The notes beneath the pieces were generated by a model, which had not been told where the DNA came from, searched no databases, and worked only from the letters and a program-made list of their open reading frames with translations. Both the position numbers and the translations under genes were made by a program. A DNA stretch of 64,000 bases from Lunularia cruciata (lineage: Eukaryota > Streptophyta > Marchantiopsida > Lunulariales > Lunulariaceae): the NCBI GenBank assembly GCA_948567375.1, contig OX419760.1, forward strand, positions 30,690,001 through 30,754,000, given 5' to 3'. Positions within the stretch are counted from its first letter, which is position 1; each line of letters starts with the position of its first letter. Below, piece after piece: positions 20,670 through 32,700 of this stretch.

Positions 20670-21964
20670 TGCAAAAATTTTGTTGCACTCCTAGCATAAA
20701 AATTATCAACCTCTAATCAATTTCTTGGTTGCTTCACGGCAGCGCTGATCATTTCCCACACCAATGCAAAACTACAAAATCGCCGTTAGTTGCCTGACAA
20801 CTCGCACATTTGCTCCAGAGGGTGGAGAAATCAAGTTTAGAAATTTAAATTGCTGGGCGGGACCATTTTGGATCTTGAATACAGAAACCAAATCATCAAT
20901 CATACTTGACTCAACTGACCACGTGGCCACCCTCTTGAGGAAACACGTCACTCTGTCTGAAAATCATTTATTTAGTTACAACATTCCTAAACATCCATAA
21001 CATATTATTTGATTTTTATAAATGAATGAAATTTGCATAATATACCCCTTAACTGAATTTACAAAGCGCTCAGTTATTACAATCTTGTATCGTTACAGAG
21101 TTCACTATAAATTATTATGAAGATTTGTTATTTATCTTGTAGACATCCATCAAACCTATTTCTGAAACCCCCTAATGTATGTTGTGTGGTGATGTATATA
21201 CACATGATATGATTCATTCAACCAATAATGTTTGCTAGACAAATTATCTAGAGGTGGAAAGTGGCTTGGTAATATCTTTAGGGATGTTATGTATTATAGT
21301 CTAAGTAGATCAGATAGATGTGTCACCAAAAGAGTACTTCAATTAATAGAGCAAAGGTCAATAACACCTTGAAAACTTTAGAGCCAATTTTGGAGGCCTA
21401 AACACATGAATTAGGCCTCAAAAATAGAAAAATCCCTCCCTCCAAAACAAATGGTACTGCCTTCTCCTCCCCTTGTTTGTCTAGTCAAGATCTTCCAATC
21501 TTACCCATGTTGTTCTGAGCATCCTATAGGAAGATTTCCCAAAGATTCCCTTTGGTCAAACTTGTTTGATAGACAAAATAGGACAAGGATCAAGATGTCA
21601 CCAATCCATGTATTTGATCCAAGGATGTAGCTCCATTTGAGTAGATCTTCTTTGTTATATAATTAAAAAAGGTGCTTCTTTGGGGCATCTAAGTATTAAG
21701 TAATGAAACCTTATGTTTCTCTTGTGTTTCTTCTCTTTTGTTTCTCTTGAGGTTTCTCATATCCTCATAATATTACATCTCATCTTGCTTGTGAATAAGA
21801 AGTATGAAAGTATGAGGTTTGGTATTGACTACTATTCATAAAACCAACAACCCTTTAAGAACAAGTATCCTTATTCAGGACATACGACTTGTTTGATCAA
21901 TTTCAAGGTGCATGAACTTTACCAAGTTGGATTTACAAACTACATACAATCTAAGTAGAATGGT
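20670..21964. other. Non-coding, AT-rich
   Basis: A moderately GC-rich piece (20740-20960) with no recognisable frame, then AT-rich spacer. Nothing else seen. Confidence 0.4.
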
Positions 21965-21970
21965 AGATAA

Positions 21971-22292
21971 GATATTCCAAAACCACTCTTCATAAGATGC
22001 AACCATGTTTGTTGATGATGTTATTTAGTAATATTCAATTTACTTATTGCATTCATAGAATTTGTGAATAATATTTTCACTCTACTTAGGAAAAATGGTC
22101 ATTATGTTCATAGATGATATTTTGGTCCAAGATATTCCAACAACCACTCTTTTGCATAAGATACACCATGTTGTTGATGATATTATTTGGTGATATTGGT
22201 TCACTTATTACATTCAAAGGATTGGTGAATAATATTTTGAGTCTACTTGGAAAAAATGGTCATTATGTTCACTAATGATATTTTGGTCCAAG
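21971..22292. repeat. 160-bp tandem duplication inside the RT relic
   Basis: Copy 1 is 21971-22130 and copy 2 is 22131-22292, both beginning GATATTCCAA and ending TTTGGTCCAA, about 85% alike by eye. Confidence 0.88.
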
Positions 22293-22386
22293 ATAAGTCT
22301 TTTGGATTCTATGAGATAATAACTATATGCAAAAGCTTAAAATTATTATTTTGTAGTTATGAGATTAATTACTTAGGCTATAGAGT

Positions 22387-22527
22387 GAGCATATAAGGCA
22401 TTCAAGCCATGAATGACAAAATAAAAGAGATCTTTAAGTAGAAGTAGACCATCAAATGAGCATATAGGGCATTCAAGCCATGAAATGACAATAAAAGAGA
22501 TCTTGAAGTAGAAGTAGATCATCAAAT
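22387..22527. repeat. 71-bp tandem duplication
   Basis: Both copies begin GAGCATATA(A/G)GGCATTCAAG and end with AGTAGA(C/T)CATCAAAT. Confidence 0.88.
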
Positions 22528-23000
22528 ATGTACATTTGATGATTAACCTAATTAAAGAGATTTCTATGACTCATAAGATTCTATCGTAAATTTTAATTCT
22601 TTCATTGGACTTATGTAAGCCTTAAAATCACTCTAAGGCAAAGGTTGACAAGTTAAAAATGTGAAATATTTACATGAGCTTGCCTTTCAAGATTTGGAAG
22701 ATATATTATTGAATACCCGTATCTTTAAGATCCAAGTATTTTAATTAAATTTACTCCATATATATATATATACTTGGATCAACAATTTATATGCTTCTTT
22801 AACAAGAGTGGGAGACTAGTTAATATAATATATAAGAAAGCATATAATTGCTTTCTTCTTCGCAAGTTACTTCTAAGGGAATATAATTACCACAAAATCA
22901 AGAGTGAGTAGTTAGTTGTTATATTTCATTCCAAGCATGGAAAGCATCACTTTGTACAAGGAGTTTGTGATTGAGATAAATTCTTACACCTTTGATATAA

Positions 23001-24710
23001 TTTAGAAACACAAAAAGAACTATTTAAATAAATAAAAATTAATATGCTCAATGATGATAACAATTATGCATGAAGATTGCCTTCATAAAGGAGACTAAAC
23101 TCATAAATGCCTAGATCCATATACCAACAATGAACATTAACGGCAAAGACTAATTAGACACAACATGAGATATGGATATACGCAACAAAAGAGGATCCAG
23201 CATTGATAAGGCATTACAATCCAAAATTCATGAGTTTATCTTAAGTGAATGAGGAATTTGGATCCTTAAAGATCCAAAGCTACACATACATCATACATGG
23301 TGAAGTAAGGTGATTGGTCATGTTAGAGCAAAGAAAACATGGCCAAGAAGATACTATTAGAAGGACTACCGCATATCTACTTTTTGGCCCAAGATACAAG
23401 TTGCTCTTTTCGAATTATTTCAGGTTATAGAATTCTAAATGTCTTCAATGATTGCCTAGTAAATAGATATTAGATCTTTAAGATGCCTAGTTTGTACAAT
23501 TAAGGTGTATTATTAATATTTTAGTTTCAATATAGTAATTTTTCAAACAAAATTCTAGATATTTCCAAAAATTATATAGATTCATGATAAAATTTACCAT
23601 GAATTATAATAAATTAATACACTAGAATCTGATTTCTAACCATCATAGTTGAAATACTCTTAAATTGAGATGATTAGCATCATAATTAAATTTGTAAAAA
23701 TATGGAAATATTAAATATTTAAAATGTAAATTAAAAATAGCCTTAATGAAAATTAGTTTTCATCATATTAAAAAATTTAATTCTGTGGATAAAAATAATT
23801 AAAATTAGGTTACATCATTTATATCATATCAGATTTCAAGTTTCTATAATCATGAAGAAATGTCCACTTCACTTAGTTTTAATTAAATTTATATTATGAA
23901 CAGAGACTCTAAATTTAAGAATTTTAATAATTATTTTATTTAAAAAATTAACTATCACACATAGTATAAGCAAAAATTGCATAATAAGGTTTCTTGATAA
24001 ATTCTAAAGCAGAGAAATCTAAATTTTATATATTTGGATCAAAATTTAAAAAAATTTGGCAGATTAAATGAAAATTATATCTTTATTATCTTTATTTAAA
24101 AATAAAAAGATGAGAATAGGTAGGCAAAACTCACCAAAAATCTTTTGTAACTATTCTACATTAGATTTTCCATGATAAGATATTCTTAAAGATACATCAA
24201 GGAAAGATCCTCAATAGATAAGTTAAATCGATTAAAATATTTAATTATTCTATTTATATTCAATATGAATTTATATTATTTATATATGAGAAAATTATTC
24301 TATGTTTACTTATTATCATTGAATATCTACTATGTAGAGTAGATTTAATATTTTTGTAGATCAAAATTCATATACCACAAAGTAAAAGAATTCACCTTTG
24401 TAAGGTTTTAACTTACTTTCTACTTTCAAAATCAAGATTACACTTGATAGAAATATAATAAAATTTCCGAATTTTATTTATTGTATTTATTTATTATATA
24501 ATAAAAATTATAATAAAAATAATACCACTAATTTTAAATTAAATAATATTCAAATTAGTTCCATATCCTTTATATTGTCAAAATATGTTATATAGTTATC
24601 TCCCATAGTTTAAAATTCCATACGGAAATCAAAGTTTAATCTATCATCCAATACTCAAAATATAGGATAATAAAATCTATAACTCTATCGAAACCTAAGC
24701 ACCTCGTTTC
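23001..24710. other. Very AT-rich spacer
   Basis: Long AT-dominated sequence with no coding region, no delimited repeat and no RNA gene recognised. Confidence 0.5.
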
Positions 24711-24970
24711 TGTTAGGTTTTGACTCATATGCCTTAGGGTTCTGGGTATTTTGGTGAGTGTTGCTCTCTCACAGGTGGTGGGGAGTATGGACTGTGAAAT
24801 GGTCGTAAGACTGGACTGGTAAAAAAGACAAGACCCTGAGTCAGTGAAGGCTTCTTGATGCTTACCGTGGACGTAGCCTCACACAGAGGTGAACCACATA
24901 TTACTGTCTAAAGGGTGAATTTGCTTGGAATCAGCGTGGTTTATGTGGCACTAATCAATTTTATCAATCA
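24711..24970 (+). repeat. 5' LTR of the copia element
   Basis: TGTTAGGTTTTGACTC to TTTTATCAATCA, 260 bp, two bases before the PBS. Confidence 0.93.
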
Positions 24971-24972
24971 AA

Positions 24973-24990
24973 TGGTATCAGAGCAGTAGG
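24973..24990 (+). other. Copia primer binding site
   Basis: TGGTATCAGAGCAGTAGG; the first 12 bases are the classic complement of initiator tRNA-Met. Confidence 0.93.
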
Positions 24991-26597
24991 AATTTGAGAT
25001 CTTCCCATCATTTTGAGATTTGATTGTCTCATGTGTGTGCTACGGGGTGCATCCCATGGCCTATGTTGGACCTCATCCTCCTATTGCTAGAGTCAATACA
25101 ATTAGATGCCCATCGTGAAACCTCTGGAAGCAATTAGGTCCTCAGGTCCAAAGGATTAAGGTTCTTAAGGTCAACGAAAAGTGAGATTGAAGAGTTTTCT
25201 GATGTATCAAGGGTAGAGGAAAAAATTTTCCAAAGAGGCGACATAGAGGGATCTCACATATACAAATGACTGACTGTCCCATGGTTTGGACATTATGCCA
25301 GAGGGCCTGGAACAGTGCATTTCAAATTTGACTCAGATGAGATTTGGTCTACAGTCAAGAGAAGAAAACTACAGGAAGCATTTGTTTGGAATAAGGAGCA
25401 CAATGGGCAGAATGGTAATGAGGAATGTTTAGGGCTGATGATATATAGATTAGAGAATTCCACTCACAGTCCAAGTCAGTTGTGCTCAAGTGTTTTTATA
25501 ATTAGATTTGATGTGACTGGATTGAAGGGAAGCACGGATAGGAATGTTGTGTGAATGGTGACTGATGGAGGCCTGTTAGTTTTGAGTGGAGATGGTACAG
25601 TGAGTCACTCCTGCCGCACTAGTGCTGTGGTAGTTTGATTGCTATACTCTTGAGGTAGTGGAATGCTTCAGCAACAAACAAAGAGAGCATTGTGGTGTGT
25701 GTCTGAAAAACCTGAGGACCGCATGAGATCGCACAAGGTAGAATAAGATATTTGATGTTGGTAAAAGAGAGTTCACACACACTCTTTGGTTTATCTTGGA
25801 AGTTACTCACCACTAGCGAGCAGGTCTACTTTTCAGCTTGTTCATTGGTCTCTGGGTTTAGTGACAAAGACTTTATCCGGATAGGTTTACTAGCCATCAT
25901 TTCTGCCACAATAGGCATTCCTACTACTCAAGAGGAAGAAGCTTTTGGGTGGATGAAGAGCATGAATTATATCTCTTTGGGATAGGAAATTGTGAATGAT
26001 CAAGGCAAGAATTGAGTGAGGATGTCTAGAGTTTCCATATCCAGTGCTCGTGTTTGGCATTAGTGGTGGTGTTAGTAATTTTTTACAAAGAGTAGCAGAT
26101 TGTCGGATTGAGGGAAGTCAAGATCGGCATCAAAAAAATCAATCGAGACTTCATGGATATAGGAAGGTGGAAATGGCTGAGCAAGAACGAGTAAGATGAT
26201 CAAGAATTGGTGCGGTGAATTGCTTCCTTGCCAACCCTGGTATGATTACTTTTATCATACCCATAGGAGGGCTTGTCTGTAAATTCATGTGAGTTTAAGC
26301 TCTCCCAACCTGCCCCATTGATATTCCAAGATTTTTGTTTATGAAGTACTTGGGTAGTCCGGCGCAAGAAAAAAACTAAAAACGGAATGAGACCTCCTTG
26401 AAATATCCTTCACAACAGTTTCAAAGTCACTCCTTTCCCTTTGGCTGCTAGTAGTGTAGCATGTGTCCTCGAGAGATGGACAGAATCTAGGACTTCTAGC
26501 ATCACTTTTGTTAATCTCTATCCATTGGAATCTTTTGGGTTCTGTCAAAGAGGAAGCTTGTGGTTCAAGATTCTCTTTCAGACTTGGATCTAAGGTC
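24991..26597. other. Copia 5' leader or unidentified insertion
   Basis: 1.6 kb between the copia PBS and element D. Short open stretches (for example 25315-25554 on + and 26339-26605 on -) lack recognisable motifs. It is longer than a usual copia leader, so a further degraded insertion may be included. Confidence 0.4.
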
Positions 26598-27173
26598 TGT
26601 AACACCTATTTATGCATGTGTGTGGTATTGTGATATTTAGCTTGGTATTACAAGTACTTAAGAGATATTATTTATATAGAGATAAAGGATGGTTCTATAT
26701 TAGTCATGGTTAGCTAAAGTTAGTCATAGCTAAGATAGAGGGGGCCTTACTTTAGAGGAAGTAGAAAAGATGAGCACCACTATTTTGGATTTTAGTGTGT
26801 TGACTTGGTATTATTCCTAGGTGTTTGGCTTTGAGGAAAGAGTTGAGAACTCTTGGGCCTGCAAGCCTTTTTGTTTTGGATTCTTCTTTAGTCCAAGGAT
26901 AGCACATGTGAAGGAATCCTTGACTTAGTGGTTGGGTCAAGATAAGACCACATGCTTAGGGGAATATGCCAATGTGAATGGATATTCCTTTTTATTATTT
27001 GACTTTACTTGACTTTTAGTCTAGTAACTTGAGTTACTACGGTAATTAGTAACTTTGGTACGTAACTATTTCACAAGTATATAAACAAGGAATGAGGAGG
27101 TACTCAACATCCTTTCATTTGCAACTATCTCTCTTTCATTGAGTTCTCTAGTGAGCAATGTCTTGAGTCTTGG
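26598..27173 (+). repeat. 5' LTR of D, first part (cut by B3)
   Basis: Starts TGTAACACCTATTTATGC. It matches 39095-39670 and contains TATATAAA at 27078-27085. It stops at the CTTGG duplication where B3 inserted. Confidence 0.92.
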
Positions 27174-27582
27174 TGAAAAAGACCGAAACCGAGGAGAGAA
27201 ATAGGAGAATGGAAACTCACATTGGGATACTTGAATGAGGGAAAACTCCGAATGCCTAGCATGAGCTTTGGCTTTGGTATTTATAGGTAGCATACAAGAC
27301 CCTTGAAGCTTCTCAAGAAGCTTCCTTGAGCCACTTTCTTGGAGTGCAAGCCAAGTTAACCAAGAAGCTTCTCAAGAAGCTTCCTTCTAGAAGCTGCCTA
27401 CTTGGCGTGCAAGCTAAGCTAGTTAGAAGCTTCTAGAAGCTACCTGCTTAGGGCACAAGTTAACTAGTTAGGAAGCTTCCCAAGAAGCTTCTTAGATGCT
27501 TCTGGAATATTCTAGGCTATTTTGTTTTATTCTCTACTTTGTAAGCCCGACTAACTTCATCGCTAAACTCCATATTGTTACA
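27174..27582 (-). repeat. 3' LTR of B3
   Basis: 409 bp. Minus strand TGTAACAATATGG to GGTCTTTTTCA (terminal base changed). A three-unit heat-shock element GAA-nn-TTC-nn-GAA lies at 27426-27438. It is longer than the 5' LTR by one block near 27320-27385. Confidence 0.92.
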
Positions 27583-27599
27583 TATTCCCCCGCCGCTAG

Positions 27600-28069
27600 T
27601 TGGTGACGTCCTTGTCGCCAGTGAAGCTTTGAATTCCTTGATGGCCGTCTGTGCATTTTGGAGGTAGGAAAGAGGTTCCCATGTGGCATCATGAAGGGAA
27701 TACACTTTCCAAAGGACCTTGTACTCCGTATGTTGGCAACGGCCTCGTTGAATATGGCAACGCGCAAGGATACGATCAACTTTGTACTCCTCATGATCAC
27801 TGATAGGGACAAGAAGAGGGGTTAGGAACAAAGGGTTTCAACTTGGAAACATGAAAGATAGGATGGATACGCATGTGACAAGGCAAGGCAAGTCGATAAG
27901 CAACATGAGAGACAATGTGGGTGATATCAAAGGGTCCTATCCAATTAGGGGCAAGTTTACGAACTTGGGTATCAAGTGGGAGAGGGAGGTTACTAGAGGA
28001 TAGCATGACTTTATCACCAACTTCAAAGGTGAGATCACGACGATGGTGGTCCGTATTTTTTTTTGGCAA
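27600..28069 (-). pseudogene. B3 integrase GPF module and chromodomain
   Basis: GPF module at about 28000-27850 (LAPNWIGPFDITHIVS, HPIFHVSKLKPF). The chromodomain lies in the next frame at 27798-27636 (EEYKVDRILAR, then TEYKVLWKVYSLHDATWEP) with its aromatic and W-E-P residues. The frame continues a few residues past the chromodomain into the LTR. A stop after the GPF segment at 27797 separates the two parts. Confidence 0.85.
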
Positions 28070-29091
28070 TTCTGAGCAACAAGGAGGTTAGACTTGGCTT
28101 GTTGGAGAGATTGAGATATAGTGGTCAAGAATGTGGAAGTATGAGGAACTTGAGAGGGAGGAGGAGCAAGAAGAGAATCTGGAACAAGCGGATCTTGGCC
28201 AAAATTGAGAAAGAAGGGAGAAAATCCGGTGCTTGCCTATTTGGAATTGTTATAGGCAAATTCTGCAATTGCAAGACATTCATCTTGGTTGGTATGGTGG
28301 ACATTGACAAAGGCCCGCAACATATCCTCCAATGTACGATTTGTGTATTTGGTTTGTCCATCAATTTGAGGATGATAGGCCGTGTACAAAGCAAGCTTGG
28401 TGCCAAGTATCTGGAAGAGTGCTTGCCAAAACTTCTCGGTAAATCAAGGATCACGGTCAAAGATGAGTACACGTGGCATCCCATGATGCTTGACAACATT
28501 GTTGAAGTAGATTTGCACTAAGGTTGGAGCATCCACGGTATCATAGGTTGGTGCCAAGTGGATTTGCTTACTAAGCTTATCCACAAACACCACGATTGTG
28601 GTGTGTCCTTGTTTTGTCTTTGGCAAGGATATGATGAGATCCAAGCTCACATGCTCCCAACAAGCGGATGGAATGGCGAGTGGTTGAAGGAGTCCACTCG
28701 GCTTCTGGTTGCTGGCCTTGTTACGTTGGCAACTCTCACATGATTGGACAAAGTCTCAAATATCTCGTGTCATGTTGGGCCACCACCATTGGCATTGGAG
28801 GATGCCCAAGGTCTTGTCCACTCCCATGTGACCAGCTACTGGTAAATCATGGGCTTCTTGAAGGCGCACAAGTCAAAGATCACCTTTGGCTGGAACATAG
28901 ATCTGGTCTGCATGGAATAAAAGGCCTTCCTTGAAGGAGAAGGTGTTGTACTCTTTGTCGCATGCTATCAGACAATTGTGTACCATTTGGAAGAAGGGAT
29001 CTTGTTGTAGAGCTGATTGAAACTCATTATGGACCTTAGGGTCAATGGACACTGTTGTAATTGCCACCATGATGAGAGGAAGAGCCTTCAA
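28070..29091 (-). pseudogene. B3 integrase core and zinc domain
   Basis: Pieces 28873-29091 (linker before the zinc domain), about 28740-28870 (zinc-binding HHCC) and 28444-28650 (core with SLDLIISLPK and second Asp in FDRDP, retained). The remainder to 28070 has the QTE region in a shifted frame. Each piece is separated by stops or frameshifts. Confidence 0.82.
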
Positions 29092-29097
29092 ATCGGG

Positions 29098-29815
29098 TCA
29101 TCGTGATAGAGCATCAAGGATGACATGGAACCAACCTGGTTTGTACTCAAGTTTGATGTCAAACAATTGGAGTTGCTCTTCCCATTGATGATGTCGACTC
29201 TTCATGTGCTCCAAGTGTAAGGTCTGCAACAATGGCTTGTGATCATTTTGCATGATCACTTGTTTACCCAAGAGATAATGCCTCCATACCTTGGTGGCAT
29301 ACACCATTGCAAGTTTTTCCCGATCTTGAGTAGAGTAATTTCTTTCAGCTGTATTTAGTCAGCGAGACACAAAGGCAATAGGATGTAGTCCATCCGGAAA
29401 TTCTTGTTGCAACATAGCTCCAATTGCAAAGTTAGAAGCATCAAAATCAACCACACAAGGTAGTTGAGGATCATATGGTTGAAGAATGAGTCTTGAAGAC
29501 ACCATATGCTTTAACTTTTGGAATGCTTCTTCATGCTTGGTGGTCCATTGGAAGCTCAAGCTCTTTCCCAAGAGGTCAGTCAATGGTGCAGCCACGTGAG
29601 CATAATAGTGGATGAACCGTCGGTAAAAACTGGCCAATCTATTGAATGCTCGTACTTCTGTAGCATCTTTTGGGGTAGGCCAATCAGTAATGGCCTTGAT
29701 CTTCTCTTCTTCCATCTTGATCCCCTCTGATGAGATCTTATGACCCAAGAAGGTAACCTCCTTCTGCCAAAAAGCACACTTTGACTTCTTGCTAGAAAAA
29801 TTTCCACTATTGTAG
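29098..29815 (-). pseudogene. B3 RT connection and RNase H
   Basis: 29748-29359 encodes the connection domain (KAITDWPTPKDATEVRAFNR) and the first RNase H part (LPCVVDFDASNFAIGAMLQQ). 29307-29098 encodes the RNase H end (VWRHYLLGKQVIMQNDHKPL, KPGWFHVILDALSR). A frame break at 29749-29815 coincides with the position broken in B2. Confidence 0.85.
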
Positions 29816-30760
29816 TCATCTTAGGACTTCTTGCACATGATTCATGTGTTCTGCCTCTGTCTTGCTATAGATTAGGATATCATCTAAGAACACCATCACG
29901 GACCGATCCAATAGTCCCTCCAACACCCGATGCATCTGATCCATGAAGACTGTTGGAGCATTAGTAAGTCCAAAAGGTAGAACTCTCCACTCAAAATGTC
30001 TATACCTTGTGCGAAAGGCAGTCTTTTGCACGTCTTCTCCTTCAATAGGAATTTGCCAATAGCCGCTATGAAGATCCAGCTTGGAAAAGTAGCGTGCTCC
30101 ACTTAGTTGATCAAGCAAGTCATCGATCCGAGGCAAGGGATATGCATCTTCACGGTTTACTACTCCCCAAATACTATGTCGTATGAAATCCTTCTCCAAC
30201 AACTCTGTAAGTGTTTTTCGCAACTCCTCCAACTCCTTTGGTGAGAGCCGATAGATTGGTCTACTCATTGGAGTACTCCCTGGCAACAATTTGATCTTGA
30301 AGGGCATACCTTGATTGGAGGGTAATCCCTTTGGCAGATCATCCAGAAACACATTTGCAAACTCTTGAACTATCCAATCAACCATTGCTTGATGAGGCTC
30401 TTGGCCCTCCTCAGATTGTTCTTGTGCAATCAGCTTGACCCACACCGCGAATATAGACTTATCTTCCTTCAAAGCTTGCTCTATGGCCGCTTCATTAGCA
30501 AACTTCCCTTCCAGGGACTCATCTCCCTTCCAGATTCGCTCTATGGCTACCTTCTTGACAAACTTCCCATCTTGGGATTGACTATTCTTAGGCATCTTAC
30601 TCAAAGGTGCCAAACAATCTAATCGGAAATTTCTACCTTGGTGTTGTACTTGAATTTGTCGTCGAGTCCAATCAAATTGAACCTTATGACATTCAAGCCA
30701 AGGTAGACCCAGAATGATATCATAGTGTAGAGGTGCCACTATAAACCTCATACACTCCAA
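29816..30760 (-). pseudogene. B3 reverse transcriptase
   Basis: 314 open residues: linker with two 20-residue repeats (about residues 55-95), then RT with [45 protein letters not shown] and [10 protein letters not shown]. Relative to B2 a net 25 residues are missing between RHS and YPLP, including the conserved VPKKDG and D-Y-x-x-L-N strand, while the frame stays open. The catalytic aspartates remain but the deleted block forms part of the palm, so activity is unlikely. Confidence 0.87.
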
Positions 30761-30766
30761 ATACTC

Positions 30767-31012
30767 CTAACTCTTGAAGGTAACAAGATGTGAGGTGCGG
30801 AATGCAGAACCTTTTTTACCATCCGCCATCATCAAACTACTTCCAAACACTGGCTTGATAAGAATACCCACTTCCTTTGCTACTTGCATAGACATGCAAT
30901 TCTTTGAACTTCTAGAATCAACCAAAATCCTACAACCCCGATTAGATATCATACCTTGCAAGTGAAGCAAACTTGCATAGGTCGAGCCTTCAATCCCATT
31001 GGAACTAATCAA
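30767..31012 (-). pseudogene. B3 protease
   Basis: Retropepsin-like segment whose triad reads D-S-R (30911-30919) instead of D-S/T-G. MQVAKEVGILIKPVFGSSL follows. A stop separates it from RT at 30766. The lesion differs from B2 (D-F-G). Confidence 0.85.
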
Positions 31013-31059
31013 GCTCCTAGTAGGCGGCTCGAAATCTCCTACTGGGATTCTTTGTTTCC

Positions 31060-31944
31060 CTGATCATTCTATTCTACAAACTCCATCTGGGCAACTTGTT
31101 GAGGTCACCCATTCCTAAGTGGACATTCAGCAATGCGATGTCCAACTTGGCGACAATAAAAGCAACCTCTATTTTTTCATAATCTTTCTCTATCTGTTGT
31201 GCCAAGTGGTCTTCGTTGGATAACATCAATCTCCATTGGTACCAGTTCTTCTACTCGAGCGTAGTGTATTGGTAGGCTTTGTGTAGGTCGAGGTCGAGAC
31301 CAAGTTGTTGCAACCAAGGAATCAAAACACTCAGCCAATTGCATGGCTTCTTCTTCATTTTGTGGCTCCCGCATGGTCACCTCCAATTTGGTTCGTGACT
31401 TCAATCCTTGCACAAATTGATCCAGAACTTCACCTTCTTGGATATTTGGAATTTGCATGATGATGTTCTGAAATTGTGTGATGTAGCTTCTCATTGAGCC
31501 AATCTGCCTCAACTCCACCAATTTATCTTGTGTAGCTCGGGTGGCATTTATAGTTTAAAATCGACCAAGTATTGCATCTTTGAATTCTGTCCATATCAAA
31601 ATCGGTGTAACAATTTGTTGTTCAGCTCTTTCTACTCAAAATTGTCACTAAAGTTTTGCCACGCTATCCAATTGGCTAGAAGCCAAGAGAATTTGTTTCT
31701 GCTCATCTTGAAGATTGGTGGCTTCAAAGTAACGTTCGCAGTCAAACACAAAATTCTCCATTGTGCTTGGAAGATTCTTGCCTTCAAACACCTTGGGTTT
31801 TGGAAATCGAATGTGATCTTCTCCATCTCAAATTGGCGCTCTGTCTATCTGTTCTCGTCGTTGCTGGTCTCGTTTAACCAACAATTAAGTAAGATGCTCG
31901 ATTTGTTGTTGCATTGCAAGGATAACATCCGGTATTGCTGTTAT
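31060..31944 (-). pseudogene. B3 gag
   Basis: Gag domain (GSMRSYITQFQNIIMQIPNI, EEAMQLAECFDSLVATTWSR) and an intact zinc knuckle CFYCRQVGHRIAEC near 31130-31175. The start codon corresponding to B2 ATG 4486 is ATA here (31942-31944), and the N-terminal half has stops. Confidence 0.85.
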
Positions 31945-32200
31945 CGCTACTACTCTATTCCACTATCCTCAATTTATCTAGTTGATTAACACATAGATAC
32001 AACACGTCCACTGTTCTCCATAAGTTACAACTGGAAGTATCAAGGGTTCCTCTGACACGATGATCATATGTAGAAAATCCTGCCCAAAGTGCGAGGTGAT
32101 GAATTGTGTGAAATGATGCTTTGGTAATATCTGGACATGAAAGTCCCAATGGTTTGGCGGAAGTGGATTTGGTGGTCCATAAATTCCATCAATCCCATTC

Positions 32201-32215
32201 TTGCTCTGATACCAA
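32201..32215 (-). other. B3 primer binding site
   Basis: Minus strand TTGGTATCAGAGCAA, adjacent to the 5' LTR, with a complete iMet match. Confidence 0.93.
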
Positions 32216-32579
32216 TGTAAAAGACCGAAACCAAGGAGAGAAATAGGAGAATGGAAACTCACATTGGGATACTTGAATGAGGGAAAACTCCGAATGCCTA
32301 GCATGAGCTTTGGCTTTGGTATTTATAGGTAGCATACAAGACCCTTGAAGCTTCTCAAGAAGCTTCCTTCTAGAAGCCGCCTGCTTGGCGTGCAAGCTAA
32401 GCTAGTTAGAAGCTTCTAGAAGCTTCCTTCTAGAAGCTACCTGCTTAGGGCACAAGTTAACCAGTTGTGAAGCTTCCCAAGAAGCTTCTTAGATGCTTCT
32501 GGAATATTCTAGGCTATTTTGTTTTATTCTCTACTTTGTAAGCCCAACTAACTTCGTCGCTAAACTCCATATTGTTACA
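32216..32579 (-). repeat. 5' LTR of B3
   Basis: 364 bp. Minus strand TGTAACAATATGG to GGTCTTTTACA, with CTATAAATACC box and a four-unit heat-shock element at 32409-32426. Confidence 0.93.
32409..32426. promoter_or_regulatory. Four-unit heat-shock element in B3 5' LTR
   Basis: The palindromic 18-mer GAAGCTTCTAGAAGCTTC, identical to those in both B2 LTRs. Confidence 0.7.
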
Positions 32580-32584
32580 CTTGG

Positions 32585-32700
32585 AGTGTTAGCCTTGGAG
32601 GAGTATGATGGAGTTGGGGTTCCTTGCCTTCTTAGTCCATGGTGCACTACCATAATAGCCATCAGAGGTTCATCCTAAGTGAGAGACAGGCCGGCTCACA
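32585..32700 (+). repeat. 5' LTR of D, second part
   Basis: Continues exactly from 27173 after removal of B3 and one CTTGG copy. It ends GCCGGCTCACA, matching the end of the 3' LTR at 39787. Confidence 0.92.

Larger units (their letters stand above)
21965..23000 (+). pseudogene. Very old gypsy RT/RNase H relic with internal tandem duplications
   Basis: Translation in shifting frames gives TFKGLVNNI and MVIMFIDDILVQD (RT active site), YLGYRV followed by NDKIKEI (RT connection), and near 22830-22960 a stretch resembling the RNase H region (YNYHKIKSE, HSKHGKHH). The RT active site block exists twice (21971-22130 and 22131-22292) and the connection block twice (22387-22457 and 22458-22527). Frames are destroyed and no LTRs are visible. 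Confidence 0.6.
27174..32579 (-). mobile_element. Ty3/gypsy chromovirus copy B3, nested in the D 5' LTR
   Basis: 5406 bp read right to left: 5' LTR 32216-32579, PBS 32201-32215, gag, protease, RT, RNase H, integrase, chromodomain and 3' LTR 27174-27582. Perfect 5-bp target duplication CTTGG (27169-27173 and 32580-32584). LTRs are nearly identical apart from two length differences at GAAGCTTC repeats, so this is the youngest B copy. It is still defective: gag start ATG is ATA, the protease triad is D-S-R, about 25 RT residues are deleted and several frames are broken. Confidence 0.95.

Noticed and set aside
28063-28521. 152-residue + strand ORF inside B3
   Set aside because: Antisense shadow of the minus-strand integrase core.
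31528-31989. 153-residue + strand ORF
   Set aside because: Antisense of the B3 gag N-terminal half, with no domain of its own.
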